64,000 bases of DNA from Paenibacillus sp. FSL W8-0426 (GTDB taxonomy: Bacteria > Bacillota > Bacilli > Paenibacillales > Paenibacillaceae), in NCBI RefSeq assembly GCF_037969725.1, contig NZ_CP150203.1, positions 6,067,501 to 6,131,500 on the forward strand. Direction: 5' to 3'. Shown piece after piece: positions 60,938-64,000 of this stretch (position 1 is its first letter; each line of letters begins with the position of its first letter). The notes below the pieces were generated by a model. It saw only the letters and a program-made list of their open reading frames with translations. It was not told the origin of the DNA and ran no database searches. The translations under genes and the position numbers were made by a program.

Positions 60938-60967
60938 AAAAAAACCTCTCTCCATCGTGGAAAGAAG
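60938..60967 (-). terminator. Terminator of the GNAT gene
   Basis: CTTCTTTCCA pairs with TGGAGAGAGG (10 bp, two G-U) over a 3-nt loop, followed by seven T. It is downstream of the acetyltransferase and upstream of the ctsR promoter. Confidence 0.8.
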
Positions 60968-61060
60968 TCCTTTTGTCTTCCATTTTCTCCGTATCTCTCG
61001 TTAAGCGCTCCATGCCCCAATCGGGAATTCCTCGCTCCCCACCGTTTCCGGCAGGACATC

Positions 61061-62239
61061 TCAAAAAAAGTCCAGCAGATACGTCTCCCTATTCGGAATG
61101 GCCCGTTCCAGTGCGGCCACACTCTCCGTATTGCCTTCAATACGACCCATAGCCAACAGCTCCGAAGGTCTTTTATAGCCCAAAAGCATCGTTGTTAGCG
61201 TCTGAATGCTGACCTTGACGTCTTGGCCGTTCGCGTTCGTTTCTGCAGAAGACTTCCAGATGGAGGCCGTGCCGTTTAACGCAATATTCAATTCCCATAC
61301 GCCCTCATTCCACGGAGCATGTTCGTCCTGGACTTGAAGCATAAGGCGAATCGGGGAATCCAGGTCTGCAAAAGGGTACTGCGATACAAACTGCTCCACG
61401 CTCACGATTCGCGCCATAAAGTATGGAACGATCTCCTGCTGGATTCGCGGATTATCCAGTCGAAAAGCAAGATCATCGCTCGCAGGCGCCTGAAGCGTCA
61501 CCTCTTCAATCATGGAATCGTGGTTGGCAATGAATGTCCAGAGCCCCTGTTTCGCTTCTTCGTTCAGGCAGACCATCTCATCGATGGTAAACTTGCGATC
61601 CTTCACCTCGTATAAAACGTAGCCCTGCGGTTGTTTGGCTGCATCGTAATACACGGCCTTCTGGCTGGTACCTTCCGTCAATACGGAGTACTCCCACCAA
61701 TTTCGATCCCGAACGAGCGTTCCGTTAAACCGGCTTGCGTAAGCCTGGTATATCGTATCGAGCAGTTCGAGCTCAGGCTCACCCCGACGAATCGCACCAG
61801 GGGTCTCCTTCTTTGCAGGCAGATGCGTTACCGGGACTCGATACTTCTTGTATTCGATGTACGCTTCCCATCCGTATTTGCGGTAAAAGCCAAATGAAAA
61901 TGGATGTAAAAACGAAATGCTTTGCTTGTTGCGATTCATCTCTTTTAGCGCATGGCGCAATAAGCTGGCGACCCATCCTTTGCGTCGATATTCGGGCCAG
62001 GTGGCAACCCCCGCAATCCCGCCCATGGCAAACGCCTTTTCATGAATATAGGTCTCAAAAGGAACAATGTGGAGCTTCGCTCCCAGTTGTCCTCCTTCAT
62101 ATACACCCCATGTGTCCTGAGCATTAAACTGACTGCGCCGCTTCTCCTTCTTTTCTTCGGTCAAAACGTACTGAAAGGCATACTGGGAGAGCGCAATGCT
62201 GTCTTCGTAGTCATCTGTCGTTAATTTGCGAATGTCCAT
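61061..62239 (-). CDS. GNAT-family (Eis-like) N-acetyltransferase
   Basis: 392 residues. The N-terminal GNAT domain shows MGGIAGVATWPEYRRKGWVAS near 72-92, the acetyl-CoA-binding R-x-x-G pattern. A second GNAT-like half follows, and a C-terminal SCP2-like domain (WELNIALNGTASIWKS near 315). This three-part layout is that of Eis-type acetyltransferases. Substrate unknown. The start is ATG 62239, with GAGGTG 9 nt upstream. It lies between 5S rRNA and ctsR. Confidence 0.85.
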   Translation of the reverse strand: MDIRKLTTDDYEDSIALSQYAFQYVLTEEKKEKRRSQFNAQDTWGVYEGGQLGAKLHIVPFETYIHEKAFAMGGIAGVATWPEYRRKGWVASLLRHALKEMNRNKQSISFLHPFSFGFYRKYGWEAYIEYKKYRVPVTHLPAKKETPGAIRRGEPELELLDTIYQAYASRFNGTLVRDRNWWEYSVLTEGTSQKAVYYDAAKQPQGYVLYEVKDRKFTIDEMVCLNEEAKQGLWTFIANHDSMIEEVTLQAPASDDLAFRLDNPRIQQEIVPYFMARIVSVEQFVSQYPFADLDSPIRLMLQVQDEHAPWNEGVWELNIALNGTASIWKSSAETNANGQDVKVSIQTLTTMLLGYKRPSELLAMGRIEGNTESVAALERAIPNRETYLLDFF

Positions 62240-62373
62240 ATCCTTCTGCACCTCGTTCTCTGAATTTTCGGATTGAGCCACTATAAGCCATTGATCCAAA
62301 AGAATGTCTCATCTTATGAGTCTGTCAGAGGTACGGAACAAAGTCAATTCATGTATACTTATTATTATAAAAT

Positions 62374-62407
62374 AAAAAAACCACCACCGATGACATCGGC
62401 AGTGGTT
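62374..62407 (-). terminator. rRNA operon terminator after 5S
   Basis: AACCACTGCCGA pairs with TCGGTGGTGGTT (12 bp, two G-U) around a 5-nt loop, then seven T, starting 4 nt after the 5S 3' end. Confidence 0.9.
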
Positions 62408-62411
62408 CTTC

Positions 62412-62528
62412 GCTTGGCGGCTTCCTACTCTCCCAGGACCCTGCGGTCCAAGTACCATCGGCGCTAGAGGGCTTAACGGTCGTGTTCGGGATGGGAACGT
62501 GTGGAACCCCTCCGCCATCGCCACCAAA
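62412..62528 (-). rRNA. rrf: 5S ribosomal RNA
   Basis: 117 nt beginning TTTGGTGGCGATGGCGGAGG in minus sense and ending GCCGCCAAGC, which pairs with the start. Internal CCCATCCCGAACACG and GCGCCGATGGTA are universal 5S blocks. No tRNA gene follows it. Confidence 0.97.
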
Positions 62529-62672
62529 CATGATTTTTCGAAGCCTACGCTTCTCGAAATCGCTGCGAGAAAAGTTCAGCCCTTAAAGGACAGCCTATTC
62601 TCAAGCCCAGAGATTGCTCTCTGAAAACTGGATTCGAAACGAAACTTGCGATCTTAGAACCTGCATTTCTTT
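62529..62672 (-). other. 23S-5S rRNA spacer
   Basis: 144 nt. It contains CTGAAAACTGGATT, a block common in Bacilli rRNA spacers, and no tRNA. Confidence 0.7.

Positions 62673-64000
<1,328 letters not shown>

Overview
The window is a continuous piece of a low-to-mid GC, endospore-forming Firmicute chromosome. Gene order and protein sequences point to Paenibacillus or a close relative. It is the ribosomal-protein and RNA-polymerase superregion beside an rRNA operon, plus a sporulation cluster at the left end. Almost everything is transcribed right to left (minus strand). The exceptions are pdaB, gerD and a DUF1573-like gene.

Layout from left to right: (1) 1-5.5 kb, sporulation and germination genes: a SpoIIM-family membrane protein, pdaB, kbaA, gerD, salA/mrp and cwlD. 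(2) 5.5-7.2 kb, a sulfur-assimilation islet: an intact 4Fe-4S-type cysH followed by a wrecked ATP sulfurylase gene (sat) with a large internal deletion and two further frameshifts. (3) 7.2-24.8 kb, rpsI-rplM-truA, then the S10-spc-alpha ribosomal supercluster (rplQ, rpoA, rpsK, rpsM, rpmJ, infA, a KOW protein, map, adk, secY and rplO back to rpsJ). The ecfA1-ecfA2-ecfT genes usually found between rplQ and truA are missing. (4) 25.0-29.9 kb, the str operon (tuf, fusA, rpsG, rpsL, the L7Ae-like gene). (5) 30.0-41.8 kb, rpoC, rpoB, a methyltransferase, rplL, rplJ with its L10 leader, rplA, rplK, nusG, secE and rpmG. (6) 42-50.4 kb, sigH, rae1, rlmB, mrnC, cysS and cysE behind a cysteine T-box (specifier UGC), then gltX, ispF and ispD. 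(7) 50.5-55.6 kb, the PIN/TRAM protein YacL, a plus-strand DUF1573-like gene, pssA, disA and radA. (8) 55.8-60.9 kb, the CtsR regulon operon ctsR-mcsA-mcsB-clpC with a full CtsR operator. (9) 61-64 kb, a GNAT/Eis-like acetyltransferase, the 5S rRNA and the 3' half of a 23S rRNA.

The protein-coding content is mostly conserved core machinery for transcription, translation, secretion, proteostasis and sporulation. The less ordinary material lies between the genes. A 17-bp perfect hairpin in front of cwlD buries its Shine-Dalgarno sequence and ends in a U-run, while a sigma-E-like promoter is placed to start inside its loop. Two related structured elements follow the stop codons of fusA and rpoC. 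Three AAAAC-stem hairpins repeat about every 39 nt between infA and rpmJ. The rpoB leader carries an attenuator-like hairpin, and a palindrome overlaps the cysH -35 box. I found no CRISPR array, prophage, insertion sequence or tRNA gene. Function calls rest on recognising sequence families by eye; no search was run.
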